Assembly (NCBI RefSeq): GCF_008107695.1
Contig: NZ_VIRG01000070.1
Coordinates: 1,426,001-1,490,000 of the forward strand
Source: Stappia sp. BW2
Lineage (GTDB): Bacteria; Pseudomonadota; Alphaproteobacteria; Rhizobiales; Stappiaceae
DNA length: 64,000 nucleotides
Direction: 5' to 3'
Below the pieces are notes generated by a model. It ran no database searches. It saw nothing but the letters and a program-made list of their open reading frames with translations, and had not been told where the DNA came from. Each line of letters starts with the position of its first letter. The first letter of the stretch is position 1. This document shows positions 46,035 through 53,161 of the stretch, in pieces. A program made the translations under genes and the position numbers.

Positions 46035-46763
46035 TCACCTGCCGAAAATGTCTTTTTCAAGAGACTTAAGAAACAGGGTGTTCTGAAGTTTCCAATTGGT
46101 CGGACCATCGTCGTTCTCAGGTTCGGTGATTTCTTTGAGCATGAGCAGAAGCTCTTCCGCATCGTTCCGTTTCGAACTGCGCTCAAACTCAGGAAGCTTG
46201 TCCATGAACCGGGCACCTTCGTTTTCAGACAGTCCGGCATCCTTGATCACCTGCGGCCAGGTTCGTCTCGTAAAATGCAGGCCGGTTGCAGCGTTCCGTA
46301 AACGGTCGTGGATGCTCTCGGAGATGAAGCCCTTTTGAACAGCGGCAGAGAGTGTCGATTCAGCATCCACCATTGCCAACGTAAGCGGGCAATAGCCCAA
46401 TTCCGCCGGCGCATGGGTGACTGCCACGTCGGCGTCGGAAAGGCGCTTACCTGCCCGATAGTCTTCAAAGATCGATCCCACGCCGACCATCCCGAACACT
46501 GAACATTCGGCCGCCCGAAGCGCCCCCATGCTGGCAGCGCCGAAGATGCAGCAACCGGCCTGGAGAGCGAACAGGATCTCCTTGTGCCAGACAGATGGGG
46601 TCGAGTTGAAATACCCGTCAATCAGTCCGATCACGGTTCGCCCCTCCCCCGCCGCACGCAGGATGTCACCTCGCGAGGCGGGAGGCCGAACGTCCAGCCC
46701 TCCCAAAAGATCACCGGACAGTCCATGGATGCTCGGACCGGCGAAGACGACGGGTTTTAGCAT
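46035..46763 (-). CDS. TfuA domain protein (YcaO partner)
   Basis: 242 residues. The TfuA core covers about 1-130: VVFAGPSIHG (GPS at 9-11), TVIGLIDGYF (43-52), SVWHKEILFAL, the strongest signature FGAASMGALRAAE (74-86), GVGSIFEDYR (94-103) and DADVAVTHAP (110-119). In thioviridamide-type pathways and in methanogen methyl-coenzyme M reductase maturation, TfuA works with YcaO to convert a backbone amide into a thioamide, probably by supplying sulfide. The gene overlaps ycaO by seven bases, so the two are translationally coupled. The C-terminal 100 residues are helical and more variable. Confidence 0.87.
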   Translation of the reverse strand: MLKPVVFAGPSIHGLSGDLLGGLDVRPPASRGDILRAAGEGRTVIGLIDGYFNSTPSVWHKEILFALQAGCCIFGAASMGALRAAECSVFGMVGVGSIFEDYRAGKRLSDADVAVTHAPAELGYCPLTLAMVDAESTLSAAVQKGFISESIHDRLRNAATGLHFTRRTWPQVIKDAGLSENEGARFMDKLPEFERSSKRNDAEELLLMLKEITEPENDDGPTNWKLQNTLFLKSLEKDIFGR

Positions 46764-47953
46764 GCAGTGCTCAGCACTTCCGTCGTCAGCAGGATCGAAT
46801 TCATGGACATTTCAGAAAAGCTGCCTGAATGCGCGTCCAGACCTTTGACAATCGCTCGAACGACGTGAACATCGGGAACAGGTGATTTTAGCGGGAACAG
46901 GTAAGCATCCTTGACGCCGGCTGCCTGCATCAGTTTCAGGATATCCTGCCAACACATGGAAGAGTTTTGCCTGGCCGGCTGTAGCTCTGTTTCAAGCTGC
47001 GCAAGAGTGACGAGCGGCGGTTGCTTGGTGCTTACGCCCTCCTTCGACTGCTGAAAGCGCTCCATCGCAAGATCATCGCGTGCACCGGCTATGTCTGTCA
47101 GGCGCGATTGTACCGCCTCCAACAAAGCCGAAAGTATGGCTTCGGCAACAGTGGTTCGGCAGGCAATGCCGGCGGGAGCCCGTGAAATGACACCAGTCGG
47201 ACCGTTCACCTGGCGCGATATCACAGCGGCAATCACGGGCAACTTGACGCGACCCGGCAGAGCATAGACGTGAAGATCAAGGCCAGCCTTGGCCACCTTG
47301 TCCAATATGGTGTCGAGATCCGAATCTGCGCCCCTGTAGTCTGTCACTTCACGGACGTTGTTGACGGACAGGCCGAAGGTGTCGACCAGGCTCGATGCAT
47401 CATGTTCCACAAGTTCAAGCAATGCGTGTTCGATTGCCTTGTCGATCGAGAAGTGAGCTGCCAAGCCCTGTGACGTCATGCGGAACGCTTGTCGATCCCA
47501 CGGCATATCGCTTCGCATGTCCATTCCGACGAGTTCATAAGGCGCGAAACGCTCCTCCCCGGATATCAGAGACGTTCCGGGAACCCAGGCACGCTGGCGT
47601 GTCGGATCAAGTTGATGCGAGTTGACCCTCGCCAGATCGAAGAACGGTATGACTTTTCTGTGCTGGCGCGCCATATCTTCAATCGTCGCAAATTCAGTTA
47701 CGTGCTGTCGCGGTTGTTCCGCAACGGCACATTCCACGGCTTCCATGACCGCCGAAATCTTCGCCTGGTCGTCCGTTACGCCTTTCCCTTGCGAAATGGA
47801 AAGTGACCGGGAATTTGGTCTGGTCGCAAACCAGACGGGTATCCCGATCGTGTCCAGTCCGGTGATCTCACCCAATCTGGTAATGCCGAAGCTGCGCAGG
47901 AATTGCGGAGAGAAAGGATCGCATTGCACAACGAATACCTCCTGTAGCGCCAT
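46757..47953 (-). CDS. YcaO-domain protein (ATP-dependent amide-activating enzyme)
   Basis: 398 residues. YcaO enzymes phosphorylate a peptide backbone amide to allow cyclodehydration, thioamidation or amidine formation. The ATP- and Mg-binding elements are present: SISQGKGVTDDQAK (SQGKG at 54-58), Glu71 and Glu74 in SAVMEAVECA, Glu180 and Glu183 in ALLELVEHD, and Glu279/Gln282/Arg284 in ALLEAVQSR. The C-terminus (TTEVLSTAC) lacks the Pro-rich tail of azoline-forming YcaOs. With tfuA overlapping its end, a thioamidating role is the best guess. It starts 27 bases after the small acidic protein gene. RimO-linked or methanogen roles do not fit this context. Confidence 0.88.
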   Translation of the reverse strand: MALQEVFVVQCDPFSPQFLRSFGITRLGEITGLDTIGIPVWFATRPNSRSLSISQGKGVTDDQAKISAVMEAVECAVAEQPRQHVTEFATIEDMARQHRKVIPFFDLARVNSHQLDPTRQRAWVPGTSLISGEERFAPYELVGMDMRSDMPWDRQAFRMTSQGLAAHFSIDKAIEHALLELVEHDASSLVDTFGLSVNNVREVTDYRGADSDLDTILDKVAKAGLDLHVYALPGRVKLPVIAAVISRQVNGPTGVISRAPAGIACRTTVAEAILSALLEAVQSRLTDIAGARDDLAMERFQQSKEGVSTKQPPLVTLAQLETELQPARQNSSMCWQDILKLMQAAGVKDAYLFPLKSPVPDVHVVRAIVKGLDAHSGSFSEMSMNSILLTTEVLSTAC

Positions 47954-47980
47954 GATTTCGCGGTGGTGATGCCTTGCGGA

Positions 47981-48397
47981 TCAATCGTCCGAAAGAACTG
48001 CGTCCTGAAGCGATTCGGAATTACCCAGGCCTGAACCGGTCTTGGAGACCGGGTCCTGGATCGGAGCCCAGCTCAGCCTGTTGAGGTCCCAATCGCTGTC
48101 GTCGACGTCCGTCAGAAAGGCAAAGTCGACGTCGGAAATGGTGCTGCCCTGCTTGATGACCTGGTAGATACCTTCCGACTCGACCTGGCTGAGGCTGGTT
48201 TCCGGATTACCGTCACTTTCGGCAAACAGAACGCGGGCGGCGGCAGCGATCTTGGCGTAACCGTCCACGCCAGCATTTTGTTCCTCATACCTCATGATTG
48301 TTTCATGAGAGACCCGTGACACGCGCAACGGATCCATCCTGAGGAAGACGACACCGTGACCACGTTTTCCAATGACGTAAAATGATGATTGAGCCAT
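47981..48397 (-). CDS. 138-aa acidic protein in the YcaO-TfuA operon, candidate substrate or recognition partner
   Basis: No family recognised. AAAAGGAG lies six bases before the ATG, one of the best ribosome binding sites in the window, which implies high expression. Residues 1-85 look like a compact domain (SFYVIGKRGHGVVFLRMDPL, YAKIAAAARVLFAES). From residue 86 the protein changes character: 50 residues with eleven Asp, one Glu and only two basic residues (Arg107 and Lys119), ending VLSDD. There is no cysteine, so it cannot be a thiazoline precursor; backbone thioamide, oxazoline or arginine modification remain possible. Arg107 (LNRLSW) is the only arginine beyond residue 55. It sits between the regulator (25 bases) and ycaO (27 bases). 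Substrate status is inference from position and composition. Confidence 0.7.
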   Translation of the reverse strand: MAQSSFYVIGKRGHGVVFLRMDPLRVSRVSHETIMRYEEQNAGVDGYAKIAAAARVLFAESDGNPETSLSQVESEGIYQVIKQGSTISDVDFAFLTDVDDSDWDLNRLSWAPIQDPVSKTGSGLGNSESLQDAVLSDD

Positions 48398-48422
48398 AAT
48401 TTTCTCCTTTTAATACCGTGCG

Positions 48423-50348
48423 TTAGTCGAAACCGGCGAGTCTCAGGCCTTCCAGAAAGATCCTGTTGTTCTCGGGATTTTTGTCTGGTTGGAAGCGAAC
48501 GATTTCTTGTGCGGTCATTCCTGGATAAACATCCATCAGACGCCGCGCGTATTGTCTTGCTGCCTCTATCTGGCCGTCGAGTGCAAGGCTCGCTGTCAGC
48601 ACGCGCAATGCCGGCTCCTCGTCTTCCATTTGTTTGCAAAGCCGGACCGCTTCAGCGTAGTCAGCCAGCTTGAAGGCAATGCTGGCTCCTGCCCACCAGT
48701 AGATATCCGGTGCGAGCGGGTTCAGGTCGATCGCGTGCTTGAAGCGTTTCCAGGCTTCCTTGGGCTTGCCAAAATGTGCAAGTGCGTCTGCGTGCTGGAT
48801 AAGCAGGTCCGAGGAATTGGGGCTCAGTGTTTCGGCTTCGTGGAATTTTGCTTCCGAGGACGTGTAATCGCGCTGATACAACGCAATGACGGCCGCCATC
48901 CAGTAACCGATGCCGGCAGATGAATCGATTTCGATGGCTGCATCGGCTTCCGCTTTTGCCCGATGAAGAAGGTGAGGATCCGTTCCCCCGAGCAGCAGCC
49001 ATTCCAGTTGCATCGTCTGTGCGATGCGCGCACGGGCAATCGACAGATCCTTGTCATAGGTCAGGCCCTGGCGAAACTCTTTCCGCGCCCGGCGTATCAT
49101 GCTGAGATTGCACGTCTTGATGAGGTTCTGCCCCCTTAGGACATGCAGATAACTCTGAGCATTGATCGCCCGCCCAGTATCAAGCATCTGACGCTCAATC
49201 TGCTGGGCAAGATTGGCTGCAACGGTTTTCGCCAGCAGCCGGAATGTATAGTGGAGGTCGTCGGGCTCCATGGAATATTCGGCAGACCAGACGATCTCGC
49301 CAGTGCCGTCGTCAAGAACAGTGAAGGAGATCCTCTGGCTGCCGGGGAGCAGGAAACTCTGAACAGAGTAGTTCGACCGGATCTTTTCCCATTTGCTGAT
49401 GTTTCCTCCACGAAAGTCTCGCATCGTGCTGAAAGGCGACACCACGACGAACGTCTTGAACCGGGAGAAACTGTTGGCAACGTCCTCGACAAACGCTTCC
49501 GCAAGCTGAGCGTCAGGATGTTGATCAATATGGCGCGGCGACGAAAAAGCGACTCGCGGAACAGGGGCCTTCTGTGGGGCCGCAGCACGCTGCTCTACAG
49601 TTTTGACACTCGCCGGAACAGTCGTTCCCTGCCCGGCCGGCTTTCCACTGACATTGCCAGGAACGCCCGGCAAGGACGGATTGAGAACCGAATTCATCAA
49701 CCGGTCGATACGGTCGACACCATCCTGGTCTCCACACCGGCCATAGGCTTTTGAAATGATCCGGTAACATTCGGGGCTGTCTGGCTCGAATGCCAGAAGC
49801 TTGTCGGCAATCTTCGCAATGTTGCCGCCTCGGTCAGCGCCGAAACGCGTCGTTTCCTCAAGCGCTGCCGCCGCTCTGTTGAACAGCTTTTCCCGGAGGC
49901 TCGCACGCTCGGTCAAAAGCCACAGATTGAGTTGTTCACCCTCAAATTCCATTCCGTCAAGCAATTCGCCGCCGAACTTTTCGATGCCGGCCATCATGCC
50001 CTCGAGATCGGTTGCGCTGCATGACTGAAGAAAAGCGGACAGATCAGAAGCTTGTGCCCCGGGGCCAAGGCTGACTCTCGTCTGGGTCGTTTCGATAAGT
50101 GGTCCGGCTTCAGGCTGGCGGCTTTGAACCCTCACCAGCAATTGCCGGAGATTCGCCATCGCTCTGGACTGAGAAACATCCTCCCAAAGCAAGGCTGCAA
50201 CTTTCTGGCGAGCGAGTTCGTTGCCGGGAACCAGAAGTAATACTGCGAGCAGTGCGTATCCCTTGGCAGGGAACGGGGTATTCCGTGAATAATACACTGA
50301 CGGAACGCCAAGTAGTCGAATATTAGAGTCTGAACTACTTTTATTCAT
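48423..50348 (-). CDS. BTAD-type transcriptional regulator with TolB-like and TPR domains
   Basis: 641 residues from the ATG at 50346-50348 with AAGGGG upstream. Residues about 8-95 form an OmpR/SARP-type winged-helix region (IRLLGVPSVYYSRNTPFPAK, KVAALLWEDVSQSRAMANLR). About 100-235 match a bacterial transcriptional activation (BTAD) domain. After a Pro-rich linker comes a TolB/adenylate-cyclase-associated segment (AEAFVEDVANSFSRFKTFVV, FTVLDDGTGEIVWSAEYSME). TPR-like repeats fill about 400-620 (AEADAAIEIDSSAGIGYWMA, RFKHAIDLNPLAPDIYWWAG). BTAD proteins often activate specialised-metabolite clusters. As first gene of the operon it is the likely pathway regulator; the signal sensed is unknown. 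Confidence 0.8.
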   Translation of the reverse strand: MNKSSSDSNIRLLGVPSVYYSRNTPFPAKGYALLAVLLLVPGNELARQKVAALLWEDVSQSRAMANLRQLLVRVQSRQPEAGPLIETTQTRVSLGPGAQASDLSAFLQSCSATDLEGMMAGIEKFGGELLDGMEFEGEQLNLWLLTERASLREKLFNRAAAALEETTRFGADRGGNIAKIADKLLAFEPDSPECYRIISKAYGRCGDQDGVDRIDRLMNSVLNPSLPGVPGNVSGKPAGQGTTVPASVKTVEQRAAAPQKAPVPRVAFSSPRHIDQHPDAQLAEAFVEDVANSFSRFKTFVVVSPFSTMRDFRGGNISKWEKIRSNYSVQSFLLPGSQRISFTVLDDGTGEIVWSAEYSMEPDDLHYTFRLLAKTVAANLAQQIERQMLDTGRAINAQSYLHVLRGQNLIKTCNLSMIRRARKEFRQGLTYDKDLSIARARIAQTMQLEWLLLGGTDPHLLHRAKAEADAAIEIDSSAGIGYWMAAVIALYQRDYTSSEAKFHEAETLSPNSSDLLIQHADALAHFGKPKEAWKRFKHAIDLNPLAPDIYWWAGASIAFKLADYAEAVRLCKQMEDEEPALRVLTASLALDGQIEAARQYARRLMDVYPGMTAQEIVRFQPDKNPENNRIFLEGLRLAGFD

Positions 50349-50415
50349 CACTATACCCCTTGTGATTTTTTCTAACACAGTTCCCCGCACAGAAGAATAC
50401 CAGTCCTATGCGCGT

Positions 50416-50445
50416 GTCACGCCGGTGTGACGGTGCAATTGTGAC
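50416..50445. promoter_or_regulatory. GTCAC/GTGAC repeat cluster, candidate regulator site
   Basis: GTCAC at 50416, GTGAC at 50427 and GTGAC at 50441 lie in the 185-base region between the BTAD regulator and the divergent hypothetical gene. The first two form an inverted repeat with a six-base spacer; the last two are direct repeats (TGTGAC) 14 bases apart. Short spaced repeats are typical targets of SARP/BTAD regulators. Confidence 0.35.
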
Positions 50446-50533
50446 TGTAGGCATGCCGGCGGGACGAAGTGTGTTGACGCTTCGCGGCTAAAAGCAAAAC
50501 ACTTCGTATTATCAGATAGTAAGGAAGCCATTC

Positions 50534-51034
50534 ATGTCTGGTAAGATCTCCTTCAGGAGGAACTACGCAGCATACGGAGACAATGTTCGACCATTTGAGA
50601 GAGCTAACGACATCGGTTCCGTTATTACGGAGTTTCTTTGGTACGAAGGCGCCCCATTTTATCCATTTGGCGACTTGGTCTCTGCGACTATCAGTTCCGT
50701 TTGGCTCGGTGCAGGCGAGCCGACGAAAGATGATGAGGACAATCTGGACCTCGTTTTTAAAATGCCCGAAAGCGACGGAGGCAATTTCTTTGAAATCGTT
50801 CTCAGGTCGAGCGGTGGGACCTCTTACGGGGGGTGGGCCTGGGGTCAGGATTTGGAAGTGACCGACACTGTTGTGTCCGGCCACAGGGTCCTTGTGGCCC
50901 ATGCAAACGAGCTGTGCGTCTTTTTGGAATACTCCCTTGAAAAAGGAAAATACGTTCAAAGAAATATAGAATCTGATTGTAAGGTTTCCACTTCTACGGT
51001 CAGAAGATTGACCAAGATATCAAAGAAACACTGA
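50534..51034 (+). CDS. Hypothetical protein divergent from the YcaO-cluster regulator
   Basis: 166 residues, no family recognised. AGGAAG precedes the ATG at a normal distance. The protein is aromatic- and Gly-rich (ITEFLWYEGAPFYPFGDLVS, SSGGTSYGGWAWGQDLEVTD), with one Cys at about 136 and another near 153, and a basic C-terminus (TSTVRRLTKISKKH). No signal peptide or membrane segment is seen. Its 3' end runs into clearly AT-rich DNA unlike the surroundings, a sign of transfer. The shared 185-base promoter region suggests co-regulation with the cluster; immunity, target or unrelated cargo are all open. Confidence 0.55.
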   Translation: MSGKISFRRNYAAYGDNVRPFERANDIGSVITEFLWYEGAPFYPFGDLVSATISSVWLGAGEPTKDDEDNLDLVFKMPESDGGNFFEIVLRSSGGTSYGGWAWGQDLEVTDTVVSGHRVLVAHANELCVFLEYSLEKGKYVQRNIESDCKVSTSTVRRLTKISKKH

Positions 51035-51159
51035 GATTTTTTAGACCTTTTGAAATCCCGCTGAATATTAGAATTAAACTTGACTGCATTATTTTTAGGT
51101 TGTTGCACTTAAATAAGTTCAGAGAAGTTTGTTCATCTTCTTTGAAAGCCCAGGCTCCT

Positions 51160-51201
51160 CCCGGAAGCATACGATTGTCTCCCACCACAATCGCTTCCGG
51201 G
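51160..51201. repeat. Bulged inverted repeat at the edge of the ectoine locus
   Basis: An outer eight-bp stem (CCCGGAAG / CTTCCGGG) and an inner seven-bp stem (CGATTGT / ACAATCG) are separated by a four-base bulge on one side. It lies between the hypothetical gene and the GntR gene, both of which end toward it. No T-run follows, so it is not a standard terminator, though it could still end one of the transcripts. Confidence 0.5.
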
Positions 51202-51253
51202 GGCGGTCCTGTTCAGCTCCGTCATTTCCAGCGTATCGGGGACAAACACATTG

Positions 51254-51982
51254 CTAGCTAGCCTTCAGGTCGGCACTGCGTTGTATGGCGGTTTTGAGCC
51301 GGTTGAACCCCATGGAGAGATGGGCTCGCCGTATCAACGCTGCGGCCTGATAATCACCAAGACGCACAGCATTTGCGATTTCCACGATCTCACCACAGAA
51401 AATAGTGACCTCTTTCGGTAGATCCTTTTCATCGATCAACGTCAGCCAGATCCGACAGGTCCTGTAAAAGAGTTTTTCCGAAACGTCCCGCAGTGGTTCG
51501 TTCAGTGTCAACTGCTGGAAAGCATGAAAGAAATCGATATTCAAGCGGGCGAAAACTGCCCGGTCCGGTGCCGCGCTCAGTCGTTCGGCCCTGCGCTTGA
51601 GGCTGTCGAACAAGGCCACCAGTTTCTGATCGAGTGGACGTGGACAGAGCCTGCCCGTCAATTCGTTCAACTCCAGTCTGAGTTCGTAGACTTGTGAAAG
51701 CTCTTGAAGGTCGACTTCCGTTACCAGGGTGCCGACGCCTTGCTGCGACAGCAGAAGTCCGTCGGCTTCCAGGATCTGCAAGGCTTTTCGCAAAGGCGAT
51801 CGGCTGACGCCAAATTCCGACGCCAGGGCTTCTTCGCTCAATTGCGTCCCCGGTGGATACACAAGCATGCAAATTCTATCCCTCAGGACAGAATACATGA
51901 TCTGGAATCGTTCCAGCGCGCTGGAGGCCTGGCTGAGCAGTTCTGCGACGTCTGACGACGCGGTCACATCCTGATCGGTCAT
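51254..51982 (-). CDS. GntR/FCD-family transcriptional regulator of the ectoine locus
   Basis: 242 residues from the ATG at 51980-51982, which overlaps the stop of the preceding deacetylase gene by four bases (ATGA). The winged helix-turn-helix covers about 30-95 (YSVLRDRICMLVYPPGTQLS, LASEFGVSRSPLRKALQILE) and the FCD effector domain about 100-225 (LELNELTGRL, DFFHAFQQL, RAHLSMGFNRL). It is co-transcribed with the doeA-deacetylase genes. FCD regulators recognise TTGT-N2-ACAA-like palindromes, and two copies stand upstream of doeA/eutB, so it likely represses or tunes the locus in response to an ectoine-derived metabolite. This replaces the MocR-type EnuR regulator common in other ectoine loci. 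Confidence 0.85.
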   Translation of the reverse strand: MTDQDVTASSDVAELLSQASSALERFQIMYSVLRDRICMLVYPPGTQLSEEALASEFGVSRSPLRKALQILEADGLLLSQQGVGTLVTEVDLQELSQVYELRLELNELTGRLCPRPLDQKLVALFDSLKRRAERLSAAPDRAVFARLNIDFFHAFQQLTLNEPLRDVSEKLFYRTCRIWLTLIDEKDLPKEVTIFCGEIVEIANAVRLGDYQAAALIRRAHLSMGFNRLKTAIQRSADLKAS

Positions 51983-53154
51983 GGGGCCTGCAACAGGGTT
52001 CTTTCCAGCCCCGTAAGCATGGCAAGACACTTGTCGAGCTGTTCGACAGCCAGAAATTCATCCGGCTTGTGAGCTTGCGTGATGGAGCCGGGCCCGCAGA
52101 CCACGGCAGATAGGCCAAGCGACTGAAACAATCCCGCTTCGGTGCCGAAAGAAACGACATCACACAGGTTCGCACCGGTCAGCGAGGTAACGATATCCCG
52201 TGCTTCGTTTTGTGGCATCACGGCCAGTCCCGCCACTTCGCCAATTATCTCCGTAACAATTTCCGCGTCGGGGTAAACGGACGTCATTTGCGGTAACAAC
52301 ACATCCCGGCAGTAGGCCTCAAGTGCCGTCTTTATCTGGAGCGCGTCTTCCGTGCGCACCGGGCGCATTTCCCATTCGACAGCGCAATGTCTGGCAATGA
52401 CGTTGCGAGCGGACCCACCATCAATCCTGCCGACCTGTAGCGTCGTCCAGGGGGGAGAATACCGTTCGCTGTCCGGCCCGGACTTTCCCTTCATGGTTTC
52501 AGCCAGTTGCATCATCCGGGATATGTAGGCAGCAGCAACGTGAATTGCGTTGACGCCCTTGTCCGGTTCCGAGGCATGTCCATCCGTGCCGTGGAAGGCG
52601 GTTGTGTATTCGTAACAGCCCTTGTGGCCTTCAATGACCCGCATTTCCGTCGGTTCGCCGATAATTGCCACAGAGGGGCGGATGGCACTTTGTTGAAGTT
52701 CTTCAACCAGGTGCCGCGCGCCAAAGCATCCGACCTCTTCGTCATAGGTCAGGGCAACATGCAGCGGCCGCTTCAGGTTGAGCAACGCGTAATCCTGCGA
52801 CTTGGCGAGCACGGCAGCGATGTAGCCCTTCATGTCGCAGGTGCCGCGCCCGTAGAGCAGCCCGTTGTCTTCCCTCATCTGAAAAGGATTGCAGGTCCAT
52901 TCCGCCAGATCAGCCGGGACGACATCGGTGTGCCCCGACAAAACGATGCCGCCGGAAACATCTGGTCCTATCGTGGCAAAGAGATTGGCCTTCCTGCCTG
53001 TTGCGTCCCTTGAGACTGTCACCCGTGCGCCGGCTTCGCGCAGCAAGGTCGCAGAAAAGCTGATCAGCTCAAGATTGCTGTCCGCGGAGACGGTCGGAAA
53101 ACCGATCAGCCGGTCCAGAATCGAAATCGTCCGGTTCAACAGGTCCGAGCGCAT
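51979..53154 (-). CDS. doeB2: M20-family N-acetyl-diaminobutyrate deacetylase (ectoine degradation), ArgE-like
   Basis: 391 residues from the ATG at 53152-53154, which has TGAGG five bases upstream; a GTG two codons earlier is possible. The metal ligands of ArgE/DapE peptidases are visible: SGHTDVVP, YGRGTCDMKGYIAAVLA, the Glu-Glu pair in TYDEEVGCFGA, and the C-terminal His in GSITQAHKPDEF. General similarity is to acetylornithine deacetylase. Between doeA and the locus regulator, the likely substrate is N-alpha-acetyl-L-2,4-diaminobutyrate, the product of ectoine ring opening, giving diaminobutyrate and acetate. The better-known DoeB/EutE belongs to the AstE/aspartoacylase family, so this is an alternative enzyme for that step. 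Confidence 0.8.
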   Translation of the reverse strand: MRSDLLNRTISILDRLIGFPTVSADSNLELISFSATLLREAGARVTVSRDATGRKANLFATIGPDVSGGIVLSGHTDVVPADLAEWTCNPFQMREDNGLLYGRGTCDMKGYIAAVLAKSQDYALLNLKRPLHVALTYDEEVGCFGARHLVEELQQSAIRPSVAIIGEPTEMRVIEGHKGCYEYTTAFHGTDGHASEPDKGVNAIHVAAAYISRMMQLAETMKGKSGPDSERYSPPWTTLQVGRIDGGSARNVIARHCAVEWEMRPVRTEDALQIKTALEAYCRDVLLPQMTSVYPDAEIVTEIIGEVAGLAVMPQNEARDIVTSLTGANLCDVVSFGTEAGLFQSLGLSAVVCGPGSITQAHKPDEFLAVEQLDKCLAMLTGLERTLLQAP

Positions 53155-53161
53155 CTCCACC

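Noticed and set aside
47981..48397. Thiazole/oxazole microcin precursor of the usual Cys/Ser/Thr-rich kind
   Set aside because: The protein has no cysteine and the tail is Asp-rich, so classical azole precursor chemistry does not fit.
44649..51253. Integrative element inserted at tRNA-Gln
   Set aside because: No integrase, no duplicated tRNA 3' end and no mobility genes were seen.
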